A DNA stretch of 7,595 bases. Origin: JALRLA01 sp046047755. GTDB taxonomy: Bacteria; Bacteroidota; Bacteroidia; NS11-12g; UBA955. The translations under genes and the position numbers were made by a program. How positions within the stretch are numbered: the first letter of the stretch is position 1; each line of letters opens with the position of its first letter. The notes under the pieces were generated by a model, which did no database searches, had not been told where the DNA came from, and saw only the letters and a list, made by a program, of their open reading frames with translations. Shown in pieces: positions 1 through 5,972 of this stretch. Location of the stretch: the NCBI GenBank assembly GCA_046047755.1, contig JBJOHK010000150.1:1-7595 (forward strand). The letters run 5' to 3'.

Positions 1-636
1 GGCGAAGTAGCTGAGTTGAAGAGCGAAATTTCCAATAAGAAAAACTCCATTAAGGATTTCCAAGCCTTAATCGAAAAGTACGACGAGCAGCTGAACAACA
101 TCAAGAACAGCCGAGAGTACGACGCCATCAGCAAAGAGAAGGAAATCGCCGGTTTGGAGATTTTGTCAGCTGAGAAGAAAATCAAAGATTTGACGGCTCA
201 AATTGAGGCTAAATCTGAGGTTTTGGCCGCAACTGAAGAGTCTTTGGACAGCAAGCGCAAGGACATCGAGTTCAAAAAATCTGAATTGGGTGAAATTGAG
301 AAAGAAAACGAAGAGGAGTTGGAGAAATTGGGCAAGGAGCGCGACGCCGCTGCCAAGAAATTGGACGATCGTTACAACCGTGCCTACCACCGCATTCGCG
401 AGAACATGAAAAATGGGGTGGCCGTTGCCGCTATCGTTCGCAGTTCTTGCGGCGGATGTTTCGGTAAAATTCCACCACAACGCCACAGCGATATCCGCGC
501 TCATTATAAAATCATCGATTGCGAATTCTGCGGTCGTATTTTGGTAGACGAGCATATCTCAGGTATCAAAGCCCAAAACGAAGAAGACAAGCCCAAGACT
601 ACGCGTCGCAAGATGCGCTTGACGGCTACCAAATAA
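1..636 (+). CDS. Coiled-coil protein with C-terminal C4 zinc ribbon, 5'-truncated by the window
   Basis: The reading frame is open from base 1 to the TAA at 634-636, so the true start lies upstream and 211 residues are visible. Residues 1 to about 130 are highly charged heptad-like coiled coil rich in Glu and Lys, with the stretch NSREYDAISKEKE that is typical of this family. The C-terminal part carries two zinc-binding pairs: CGGC (visible residues 150 and 153) and CEFC (174 and 177), separated by about 20 residues that include KIPPQRHSDI. This is the architecture of the zf-RING_7/CT398-like 'C4-type zinc ribbon domain' proteins, usually about 250 residues, so roughly 40 N-terminal residues are probably missing. 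In Bacteroidota the gene commonly follows a Nif3-like gene, which would lie off the left edge. The biochemical role is not established; nucleic-acid or protein binding through the ribbon is inference. A short TTG-initiated version from base 16 is possible formally but unlikely, because the frame continues upstream. Confidence 0.9.
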   Translation, partial: GEVAELKSEISNKKNSIKDFQALIEKYDEQLNNIKNSREYDAISKEKEIAGLEILSAEKKIKDLTAQIEAKSEVLAATEESLDSKRKDIEFKKSELGEIEKENEEELEKLGKERDAAAKKLDDRYNRAYHRIRENMKNGVAVAAIVRSSCGGCFGKIPPQRHSDIRAHYKIIDCEFCGRILVDEHISGIKAQNEEDKPKTTRRKMRLTATK

Positions 637-655
637 GGTCAAATGACACTCAATG

Positions 656-684
656 AAAAGCCCCGATTCTTCGGGGCTTTTTTT
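656..684. terminator. Bidirectional intrinsic terminator between convergent genes
   Basis: A perfect 11-bp stem, AAAAGCCCCGA (656-666) and TCGGGGCTTTT (671-681), closes a TTCT tetraloop and runs into seven T residues (678-684). On the minus strand the same hairpin ends in four T residues, so it can stop transcription from both sides. It lies 19 nt after the zinc-ribbon gene and 24 nt after the end of the ClC gene, which converge here. Confidence 0.93.
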
Positions 685-708
685 ATGGACCAGCGCTGCT
701 GAAACATA

Positions 709-2088
709 TTAGGGGTTGCTTCGATCCCTGTAACGCCAGACTTTCCACCAGCGGTAGACCAACATGCGTTCCTTTTTCTTTAGCTGCACGTCTGATTCCT
801 GGATTTCTACATCGAGGTCGGCATGGAATGATGGGTCTTTCTTTTGACGCAAGATCTGGGATGGGAATAGGCTGCGGTGACCGGTCATCAAATACGCTAT
901 TACACAGCTTATGGCGGCATAGGGAGCAATCTCAGCGCCAAAGAGTTCCATGCCCATAATGGAGGCAGCAATGGGTGTGTTGGCGGCACCTGAAAGAAGA
1001 CTCACCATGCCAATGGCCGCAAAGGTCTGGGGAGGAAGGCCAAAATAGGTTCCAAATACAGCTCCGGCAGTGACGCCAATGAAAAAGGTAGGTGTGACGA
1101 CTCCGCCGCTACCGCCAAAACTCAAGGTCATGATGGTGAAGAGCATTTTGAGCAGAAAATCATACGAACGAGCGGAGTCGGTTCCGATCAAGATTCCGTC
1201 TATAGTTTCTAATCCCAGTCCTAGGTAGCGGGTTCCTGCGAAATAAGCAAGGGCGGCAAGGGCTAGCCCTCCGGTAAAATTCAAGGCGTAGGTGTTCCAT
1301 TTGATGAGTTCTCGTCTCTTTTCGATGAAGCGGTTTAGCTCGATGAATAGAAAACTGCAGAGGCCGAAAAATACCCCTCCTAGCAAGAGGAGTAAGTAGA
1401 AATTTCGGTTGAATTCGGGTACGAAGAAGCCATCTGAGTGGAAGTATTCGATGCCCAAAGAGGAACAGGTTTGATAGGCGACAATTCCAGCAATGAAACT
1501 GGGCAGCATCACGTCATACATGACGGCACCTACATAGAGCACTTCGAGACCGAAAATCGCACCTGAAATGGGGGTGCCGAAAATGCCGGCAAAGCCGGCT
1601 GAAATGCCACAGATGACGAGCTTTTTGCGGTCTCGGTCACTGAGCCTCATTAGGTCGGAAAAGAAAGAGGCTAGCCCGGCTCCAATTTGACCGCTGGGAC
1701 CTTCTTTTCCTACTGATCCACCGCTGCTGATGGTCAAAACGGTGGCCAATAATTTGACGGGAATGACTTTCCAGTCGATACGCCCGCTTCGCTTGTGAAC
1801 CGCCTCAATGACCTTTTCGGTGCCATGCCCTTGGCTTTGAGGGGCAAATGTTTTGACTAGCCATGTGCAGAGCACAAAACAGACGGGCAAGGCTAAATAA
1901 TAGTAAGGTTGATGGCTCCAAACCACGCCCATGTCGAGTAATTCCAAGAAGAAAGTAGTCGAGAGACCAACGATGGCGCCAATGGCGGTGGCGAGAGCTA
2001 CCCATTTGACTATGCTAAAAAAGAGGGTGGTTTGCTCTTCGAGTCTCTCTTTGACGGTTTCGCTATCGGGTGTGAACTGTTCGAGCAT
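709..2088 (-). CDS. ClC-family chloride channel/transporter
   Basis: This 459-residue integral membrane protein of the ClC family moves chloride or related anions across the inner membrane, as a homodimer with one pore per subunit. The anion-pathway motifs are visible in order. GHGTE at residues 87-91 occupies the GSGIP position. GKEGP at 127-131 includes the external gating glutamate E129. GGVVTP at 328-333 occupies the GxFxP position. SLFPSQI at 406-412 has F408 in the place of the central tyrosine. The residue matching the internal proton glutamate of E. coli ClC (E203) is V183, in GLEVLY. The length suits the membrane core alone; no CBS pair follows, only a basic tail of about 40 residues. 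The ATG at 2088 is 5 nt after the stop of the upstream membrane-anchored gene, so the two are very probably co-transcribed and possibly translationally coupled. No Shine-Dalgarno sequence is present. Family assignment is secure; whether it is a channel, a proton exchanger or selective for another anion is not decided by the sequence. Confidence 0.95.
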   Translation of the reverse strand: MLEQFTPDSETVKERLEEQTTLFFSIVKWVALATAIGAIVGLSTTFFLELLDMGVVWSHQPYYYLALPVCFVLCTWLVKTFAPQSQGHGTEKVIEAVHKRSGRIDWKVIPVKLLATVLTISSGGSVGKEGPSGQIGAGLASFFSDLMRLSDRDRKKLVICGISAGFAGIFGTPISGAIFGLEVLYVGAVMYDVMLPSFIAGIVAYQTCSSLGIEYFHSDGFFVPEFNRNFYLLLLLGGVFFGLCSFLFIELNRFIEKRRELIKWNTYALNFTGGLALAALAYFAGTRYLGLGLETIDGILIGTDSARSYDFLLKMLFTIMTLSFGGSGGVVTPTFFIGVTAGAVFGTYFGLPPQTFAAIGMVSLLSGAANTPIAASIMGMELFGAEIAPYAAISCVIAYLMTGHRSLFPSQILRQKKDPSFHADLDVEIQESDVQLKKKERMLVYRWWKVWRYRDRSNP

Positions 2089-2093
2089 GGGTT

Positions 2094-2804
2094 TTATAAC
2101 TTGGGCCAGGTACTAGGTGGTGCCAGGCGCAAATCATCGTATTCGTCATTTTCTAAGGCGACATGCAAATCGGGCATGATTTGCTCAATGCGTTCTTTTT
2201 CGGCATTGCTGATGTCGATAAAATAAATGTGCTGGCCTTCGTCTAAGGTTTGGGCGCCTAACCATTGAATGCGTATTTCTGAACCGAACAGTTGACGAAC
2301 AGGGATCAAGGCATACCAACCGTGCCCGTATCCTTCATCGTCTAAGGCTGCCGCTACTCGCAAGGGAGAAAGGGGTTTTACCGCTTGAGGCAGTTCATTT
2401 TGAGCCCACATAGCCGATACGGCTTTTTGGTAAGCCGCTTTGCCTCCGTATCGATCTACCATGCCTGGTGGTGCATATTCAGCATATTCTTGGGCATTCC
2501 TCGCGTGAAAGGCCTGACTCAATCTATTGGCTGATTCCCAAAACAGGCGGTGCAGTTTAATGGAATCGATGGCATACAAGGATAGGTTGCTGGTGTCAGG
2601 CAAAGCGGGAGGAGCCACCAATTGCATGTCAGTGGCGGTTGGCTCTTGGTCTGCTTCTTGGGTGGAACTTATGGGTTCTTGGACTTGCTCATCTGTGTCG
2701 GATGGCCAAAACCAAAAAGCAGCGGCCACGGAGGCTGCCAAAACCAGGAGTAAACCTTGGGTTTTGCTCAAAGGGAAAGAATTCCTGCCATTCGATTCAG
2801 CCAT
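2094..2804 (-). CDS. Membrane-anchored protein of unknown function, first gene of operon with ClC
   Basis: This 236-residue protein has a short polar N-terminus, one hydrophobic segment at about residues 17-33 (GLLLVLAASVAAAFWFW), an acidic/Pro/Thr linker to about residue 72, and a C-terminal domain from about residue 76 to the end. No lipobox Cys follows the hydrophobic segment, so an uncleaved inner-membrane anchor with the domain in the periplasm is the simplest topology. The domain has a helical start (LHRLFWESANRLSQAFHARN), then YAEYAPPGMVDRYGGKAAY, then alternating strand-like segments. This resembles a widespread uncharacterised Bacteroidota family with a 'DYE.Y..Y..P..V...GGK' signature and a possible NTF2-like fold. 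That resemblance comes from memory, not a search. It precedes the ClC gene by 5 nt, so a role linked to the transporter is possible but unproven. The start at 2804 is supported by a full promoter directly upstream. Confidence 0.8.
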   Translation of the reverse strand: MAESNGRNSFPLSKTQGLLLVLAASVAAAFWFWPSDTDEQVQEPISSTQEADQEPTATDMQLVAPPALPDTSNLSLYAIDSIKLHRLFWESANRLSQAFHARNAQEYAEYAPPGMVDRYGGKAAYQKAVSAMWAQNELPQAVKPLSPLRVAAALDDEGYGHGWYALIPVRQLFGSEIRIQWLGAQTLDEGQHIYFIDISNAEKERIEQIMPDLHVALENDEYDDLRLAPPSTWPKL

Positions 2805-2808
2805 TGTT

Positions 2809-2840
2809 CAAATTTAGGCCATTTACATGGGGTCCCAAAA
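2809..2840 (-). promoter_or_regulatory. Bacteroidota-type promoter for the membrane protein-ClC operon
   Basis: Read on the minus strand, TTTTG (2840-2836) is followed by exactly 19 nt and then TAAATTTG (2816-2809). This is a full match to the phylum's consensus of TTG, about 19 nt, TAnnTTTG. Only four bases (AACA) separate the -7 box from the ATG at 2804, so transcription would start at or within a base or two of the start codon. The TTTTG element coincides with the T-run after the dnaK terminator hairpin. Confidence 0.75.
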
Positions 2841-2843
2841 CGA

Positions 2844-2870
2844 CAAAGCCCTCCGCATGGGAGGGCTTTG
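2844..2870 (-). terminator. Terminator of dnaK
   Basis: A perfect 11-bp stem, CAAAGCCCTCC (2844-2854) and GGAGGGCTTTG (2860-2870), closes a 5-nt loop 19 nt after the dnaK stop codon. On the minus strand it is followed by TCGTTTTGGG, a broken U-tract, so termination may be less complete than at the two GCCCCGA hairpins. It separates dnaK from the downstream membrane protein-ClC operon. Confidence 0.8.
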
Positions 2871-2889
2871 ATACAATGCGAATGGAAAT

Positions 2890-4800
2890 TTATTTGACTT
2901 CTTCGAAGTCAACATCTTGTACCTCGTCAGCGGCACCGGCAGAACCGGCATCAGCTGCGCCTTCGGGACCTGCACCAGGAGCGCCTTGTGCGCCGGCTGC
3001 GTTATACATGTCCTGGCTGGCAGCCTGCCAAGCCTCGTTCAAAGTGGCAGAGTGGGTTTCGATGTCGGCGAAGTTGCGAGCGGCGACAGCTTCCTTCAAT
3101 TTGGCTGCAGCCTCTTCGATGGTTTTCTTCTTGTCTTCAGGCAATTTATCACCGTATTCGCTCAACTGCTTTTCGGTACTGAATACCAGTCCATCAGCGG
3201 CGTTGATCTTATCGGTTTCTTCTTTGCGCTGCTTATCGGCTTCGGCATTCATTTCGGCGTCTTTTTTCATGCGCTCGATTTCTTCGGGTGACAAGCCGCT
3301 AGAAGCTTCAATGCGAATCTTTTGCTCCTTGCCCGTAGCCTTGTCTTTGGCGCTTACGTTCAAAATACCGTTGGCGTCAATATCAAAGGTTACCTCAATT
3401 TGGGGAACACCACGGGGTGAAGGAGGAATGCCATCCAAAATAAACTTACCAATGGTTTTATTGTCAGCGGCCATGGGGCGTTCTCCTTGACAAATATGAA
3501 TTTCTACTTGGGGCTGATTGTCAGCGGCGGTAGAGAAGGTTTCCGTTTTCTTAGTGGGGATGGTGGTGTTTGACTCGATCATTTTGGTCATTACGCCTCC
3601 CATGGTTTCAATGCCCAGGCTCAACGGCGTTACATCCAACAGGAGAATGTCTTTCACCTCACCGGTCAATACACCCCCTTGAATGGCGGCTCCAATGGCC
3701 ACCACTTCATCTGGGTTTACACCTTTAGAAGGTTTCTTGCCAAAGAACTCCTCAACCAATTTCTGAATGGCAGGGATACGGGTAGAACCACCTACCAAAA
3801 TCACTTCATCGATATCGCTGGCGCTCATGCCGGCATCTTTCAAAGCCATTTTGCAAGGCTCTAAGGTTCCTTTGATCAAGGAGTCAGCCAATTGCTCGAA
3901 TTTGCTTTGGGTCAGTTTGCGAACCAAGTGCTGGGGCACACCATCGATAGCCGTGATGTATGGCAGGTTGATGTCCGTTTCGGTGCTGCTTGACAATTCG
4001 ATTTTGGCTTTTTCAGCGGCCTCTTTCAAGCGCTGCAGAGCCATTGCGTCTTTGCGCAAATCGATGTTTTGCTCGCTTTTGAATTCTTCGGCCAACCAAT
4101 CAATGATCACCTGGTCAAAGTCATCACCACCCAAGTGGGTGTCTCCGTTTGTGCTCTTTACTTCAAATACGCCGTCACCCAATTCCAATATGGAGACGTC
4201 GAAGGTTCCTCCCCCTAAATCGTATACGGCAATTTTGATGTCGCGGTCGATTTTGTCCAAACCGTAGGCCAAAGCGGCTGCGGTAGGCTCGTTGATGATG
4301 CGCTCAACTTTTAGGCCTGCAATTTCACCCGCCTCTTTGGTGGCTTGGCGCTGGGCGTCATTGAAGTATGCGGGAACAGTAACTACCGCACGGGTTACTT
4401 CTTGACCCAAATAATCTTCGGCCGTCTTTTTCATTTTCTGCAAGACCATGGCGCTCAACTCCTGAGGGGTGTATTGGCGATCGCCAATTTGCACGCGAGG
4501 AGTGTCGTTGTCACCTTTTACTACTTCATAGGGTACGCGACCGATTTCGCGGCTAACGCTACTGTATTTTTCGCCCATGAAGCGTTTGATAGACTGAATG
4601 GTATGCTTGGGGTTGGTGATGGCTTGGCGCTTGGCAGAGTCACCCACTTTGCGCTCGCCATTTCCATTATCCAGAAATGCTACAATAGAAGGAGTGGTGC
4701 GACGACCTTCGCTGTTGGCAATTACCACGGGCTCGTTTCCTTCCAAAACGGCCACACAACTGTTCGTCGTTCCTAAGTCAATTCCAATAATTTTACTCAT
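2890..4800 (-). CDS. dnaK: Molecular chaperone DnaK (Hsp70)
   Basis: This cytosolic ATP-dependent Hsp70 folds and refolds proteins together with DnaJ and the exchange factor GrpE. The 636 residues are full length. The nucleotide-binding domain has phosphate-1 (GIDLGTTNSCVAV, residues 6-18), the VTVPAYFNDAQRQAT segment (140-154), NEPTAAALAYG (170-180), phosphate-2 (YDLGGGTFDVSI, 193-204) and the adenosine motif (VILVGGSTRIP, 333-343). The interdomain linker DILLLDV is at 384-390, followed by TPLSLGIET. The substrate-binding beta domain covers about 391-503 and the helical lid about 505-600. A Gly/Ala-rich tail ends in DVDFEEVK, the EEV-type terminus seen in bacterial DnaK. The extra segment near residues 75-105 is the type found in Gram-negative DnaK. 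The gene is monocistronic here: grpE and dnaJ are not adjacent, a hairpin terminator follows, and a 95-nt region with repeated half-sites precedes it. No Shine-Dalgarno sequence is visible before the ATG. Confidence 0.99.
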   Translation of the reverse strand: MSKIIGIDLGTTNSCVAVLEGNEPVVIANSEGRRTTPSIVAFLDNGNGERKVGDSAKRQAITNPKHTIQSIKRFMGEKYSSVSREIGRVPYEVVKGDNDTPRVQIGDRQYTPQELSAMVLQKMKKTAEDYLGQEVTRAVVTVPAYFNDAQRQATKEAGEIAGLKVERIINEPTAAALAYGLDKIDRDIKIAVYDLGGGTFDVSILELGDGVFEVKSTNGDTHLGGDDFDQVIIDWLAEEFKSEQNIDLRKDAMALQRLKEAAEKAKIELSSSTETDINLPYITAIDGVPQHLVRKLTQSKFEQLADSLIKGTLEPCKMALKDAGMSASDIDEVILVGGSTRIPAIQKLVEEFFGKKPSKGVNPDEVVAIGAAIQGGVLTGEVKDILLLDVTPLSLGIETMGGVMTKMIESNTTIPTKKTETFSTAADNQPQVEIHICQGERPMAADNKTIGKFILDGIPPSPRGVPQIEVTFDIDANGILNVSAKDKATGKEQKIRIEASSGLSPEEIERMKKDAEMNAEADKQRKEETDKINAADGLVFSTEKQLSEYGDKLPEDKKKTIEEAAAKLKEAVAARNFADIETHSATLNEAWQAASQDMYNAAGAQGAPGAGPEGAADAGSAGAADEVQDVDFEEVK

Positions 4801-4823
4801 CGTATTCGGTTTTGCTCTCTATT

Positions 4824-4839
4824 TGCAAACCCGATGCCA
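4824..4839 (-). promoter_or_regulatory. Possible sigma-54 (RpoN) -24/-12 promoter of dnaK
   Basis: The minus strand reads TGGCATCGGGTTTGCA. It has the -24 GG and -12 GC of sigma-54 promoters separated by exactly 10 nt, and agrees with the TGGCA-N6-TTGCA pattern. It would place transcription start near 4813, about 12 nt before the ATG at 4800. No TAnnTTTG housekeeping box with a spaced TTG was found in the 95-nt gap. Chance matches to sigma-54 sites occur, and no activator site is identified, so this remains a candidate. Confidence 0.4.
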
Positions 4840-4886
4840 CTGGCATTTTTTGAGTATTGGTCTGCCGATTTGGCAGATTTTGGCAG
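4835..4886. repeat. Cluster of TGCCA/TGGCA half-sites upstream of dnaK
   Basis: Three linked elements lie in 52 bases. The first is a palindrome TGCCA-C-TGGCA (4835-4845). The second is an inverted repeat TCTGCC-GATTT-GGCAGA (4861-4877). The third is a further direct copy of TTTGGCAG (4879-4886) 10 nt after the copy at 4869-4876. The arrangement, inside the only upstream space of dnaK, suggests operator sites for a dimeric regulator. It is unlike CIRCE (TTAGCACTC-N9-GAGTGCTAA), which is absent. The regulator is unknown. Confidence 0.5.
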
Positions 4887-4895
4887 TTTTAAGCC

Positions 4896-5876
4896 TTAGG
4901 GAATCAAATTGAGCGGTAAAGTTGTCGGATGCTTGGCCATGTAGGAGATCGAAGCTGCGTGAATGGGAACTTGATCAATGGTTTGGGTACAGCGGCTGGC
5001 GAAAAGTCCCAAGCCACCGTCGATGTTGGAGTACTCGGCCTGTTTTTGCACAATGCCAATGCTAGGCTCGTTTACAGATATGTAATCCAACAACTGCTGA
5101 TTGCCCCCGTAGAAAACAATTCCTACGCTAGTAAAACGGTGCAGGATATTGGGGTCGCTGGGAATGGTATTGGCTAAGAATTGCAAAAATGATAAGCGGG
5201 GAATTTGGTTTAAGGCACGGTTGCCGGGTTGGACGTAATAATTGCTCAGCATTTTCCAAACTGCCGTGTGTTCCGTCTTTTGATTCGTGTCCAAGGCATT
5301 GATGCTTTGATAGTGCACCATAAAGCGCACGTCGTAAGCATAGGTGTTGGCTCCTGGCGTAAAGCTGATGGTTACGTATTCTGGGCCTACTGAAAACAAA
5401 TTGGTTACACTGTTGAAGGGGCTCTGAATCTTGGCATCACCCACCGTACGGGTACTGGAATAAATCTGGGTGCCGCTCAAAGGGTTGCTCACCCGAATTT
5501 CATAGGATTCGTTGGAATAAATACGCTCGCGAGTTGTCCAAATGCGGGTGTAATCGTTGGCAAATATTCCGGAGTCTTTCTCAAGAACCCATTCGGGTTT
5601 GCATTCAATTGTTTCACCCGTAGAGGAACGAATGATATAAACCTTGATGGAATCGGCAAACAGGGAGTCGGCGATTTTAGCGGTCTGGTAGACCGAGCCA
5701 TCTCCGCCCAAAAATGCTTTGTTCACTTTGATGCGCTGAACCGAATCAAAGGGGTCTAAGAGCCCATAAACCACTAAGGTTTCTTTCCATGGAGCGTTGA
5801 TGTCAACGGTATTCTCACAAGAAGAGGCGAATAAGCCCAGTATGGCGATGATGGAAAAAGCCCTAATTTTGCTCAC
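4896..5876 (-). CDS. DUF4249 family lipoprotein
   Basis: With the GTG start at 5876 the protein has 326 residues. It begins with a basic N-terminus (SKIR), a hydrophobic stretch and a lipobox-like LFASSC, giving lipidation at Cys20. The mature protein begins CENTVDINAPWKETLVVYGLLDP, the characteristic opening of DUF4249, followed by DSVQRIKVNKAFLG (an 'interpretable' beta strand pattern) and a mostly beta-strand body to the C-terminus. DUF4249 proteins are Bacteroidota cell-envelope lipoproteins, often encoded next to TonB-dependent receptors; their exact function is not known. No receptor gene is adjacent here. The GTG start is chosen because it sits directly before a short signal peptide. 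The frame stays open upstream to an ATG at 6020, but that version would add 48 residues without sense and overlap the divergent panB start. A weak -7-like CATCTTTG lies at 5891-5884 without a matching -33 element. The lipobox has Ala rather than Leu at -3, acceptable in this phylum. Confidence 0.88.
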   Translation of the reverse strand: MSKIRAFSIIAILGLFASSCENTVDINAPWKETLVVYGLLDPFDSVQRIKVNKAFLGGDGSVYQTAKIADSLFADSIKVYIIRSSTGETIECKPEWVLEKDSGIFANDYTRIWTTRERIYSNESYEIRVSNPLSGTQIYSSTRTVGDAKIQSPFNSVTNLFSVGPEYVTISFTPGANTYAYDVRFMVHYQSINALDTNQKTEHTAVWKMLSNYYVQPGNRALNQIPRLSFLQFLANTIPSDPNILHRFTSVGIVFYGGNQQLLDYISVNEPSIGIVQKQAEYSNIDGGLGLFASRCTQTIDQVPIHAASISYMAKHPTTLPLNLIP

Positions 5877-5972
5877 AGGTGCACAAAGATGAGCGTTTTT
5901 GCGGGCATTCGTAAGACTGCTTTGCGGAAGCCACAAAAAAATGACGGTGCATTTTGTTATAAAACCCCAATC

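Noticed and set aside
2600..2800. Lipoprotein signal for the membrane protein upstream of ClC
   Set aside because: There is no Cys after the hydrophobic segment, so a transmembrane anchor is the better reading.
2639..3490. Long plus-strand open frame (283 codons) opposite dnaK and the gene after it
   Set aside because: It runs antisense to the conserved dnaK 3' half, has a low-complexity Ser/Ala/Leu composition with no family signature, and is explained by the codon bias of dnaK. The frames at 3767-4267, 4345-4776 and 2917-3291 are similar shadows.
4861..4877. Inverted repeat TCTGCC-GATTT-GGCAGA as a terminator of the DUF4249 gene
   Set aside because: The stem is only 6 bp and no T-run follows on the minus strand; a protein-binding site fits better.
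5884..5891. CATCTTTG as a -7 promoter box for the DUF4249 gene
   Set aside because: It misses the first consensus base, and no TTG lies 17-20 nt upstream, so it is too weak to list as a promoter.
5889..5972. Longer N-terminus for PanB from ATG 5889
   Set aside because: The added 28 residues match nothing expected of the family, while MSVHNNIRKVTTHQ from 5973 is the usual beginning.
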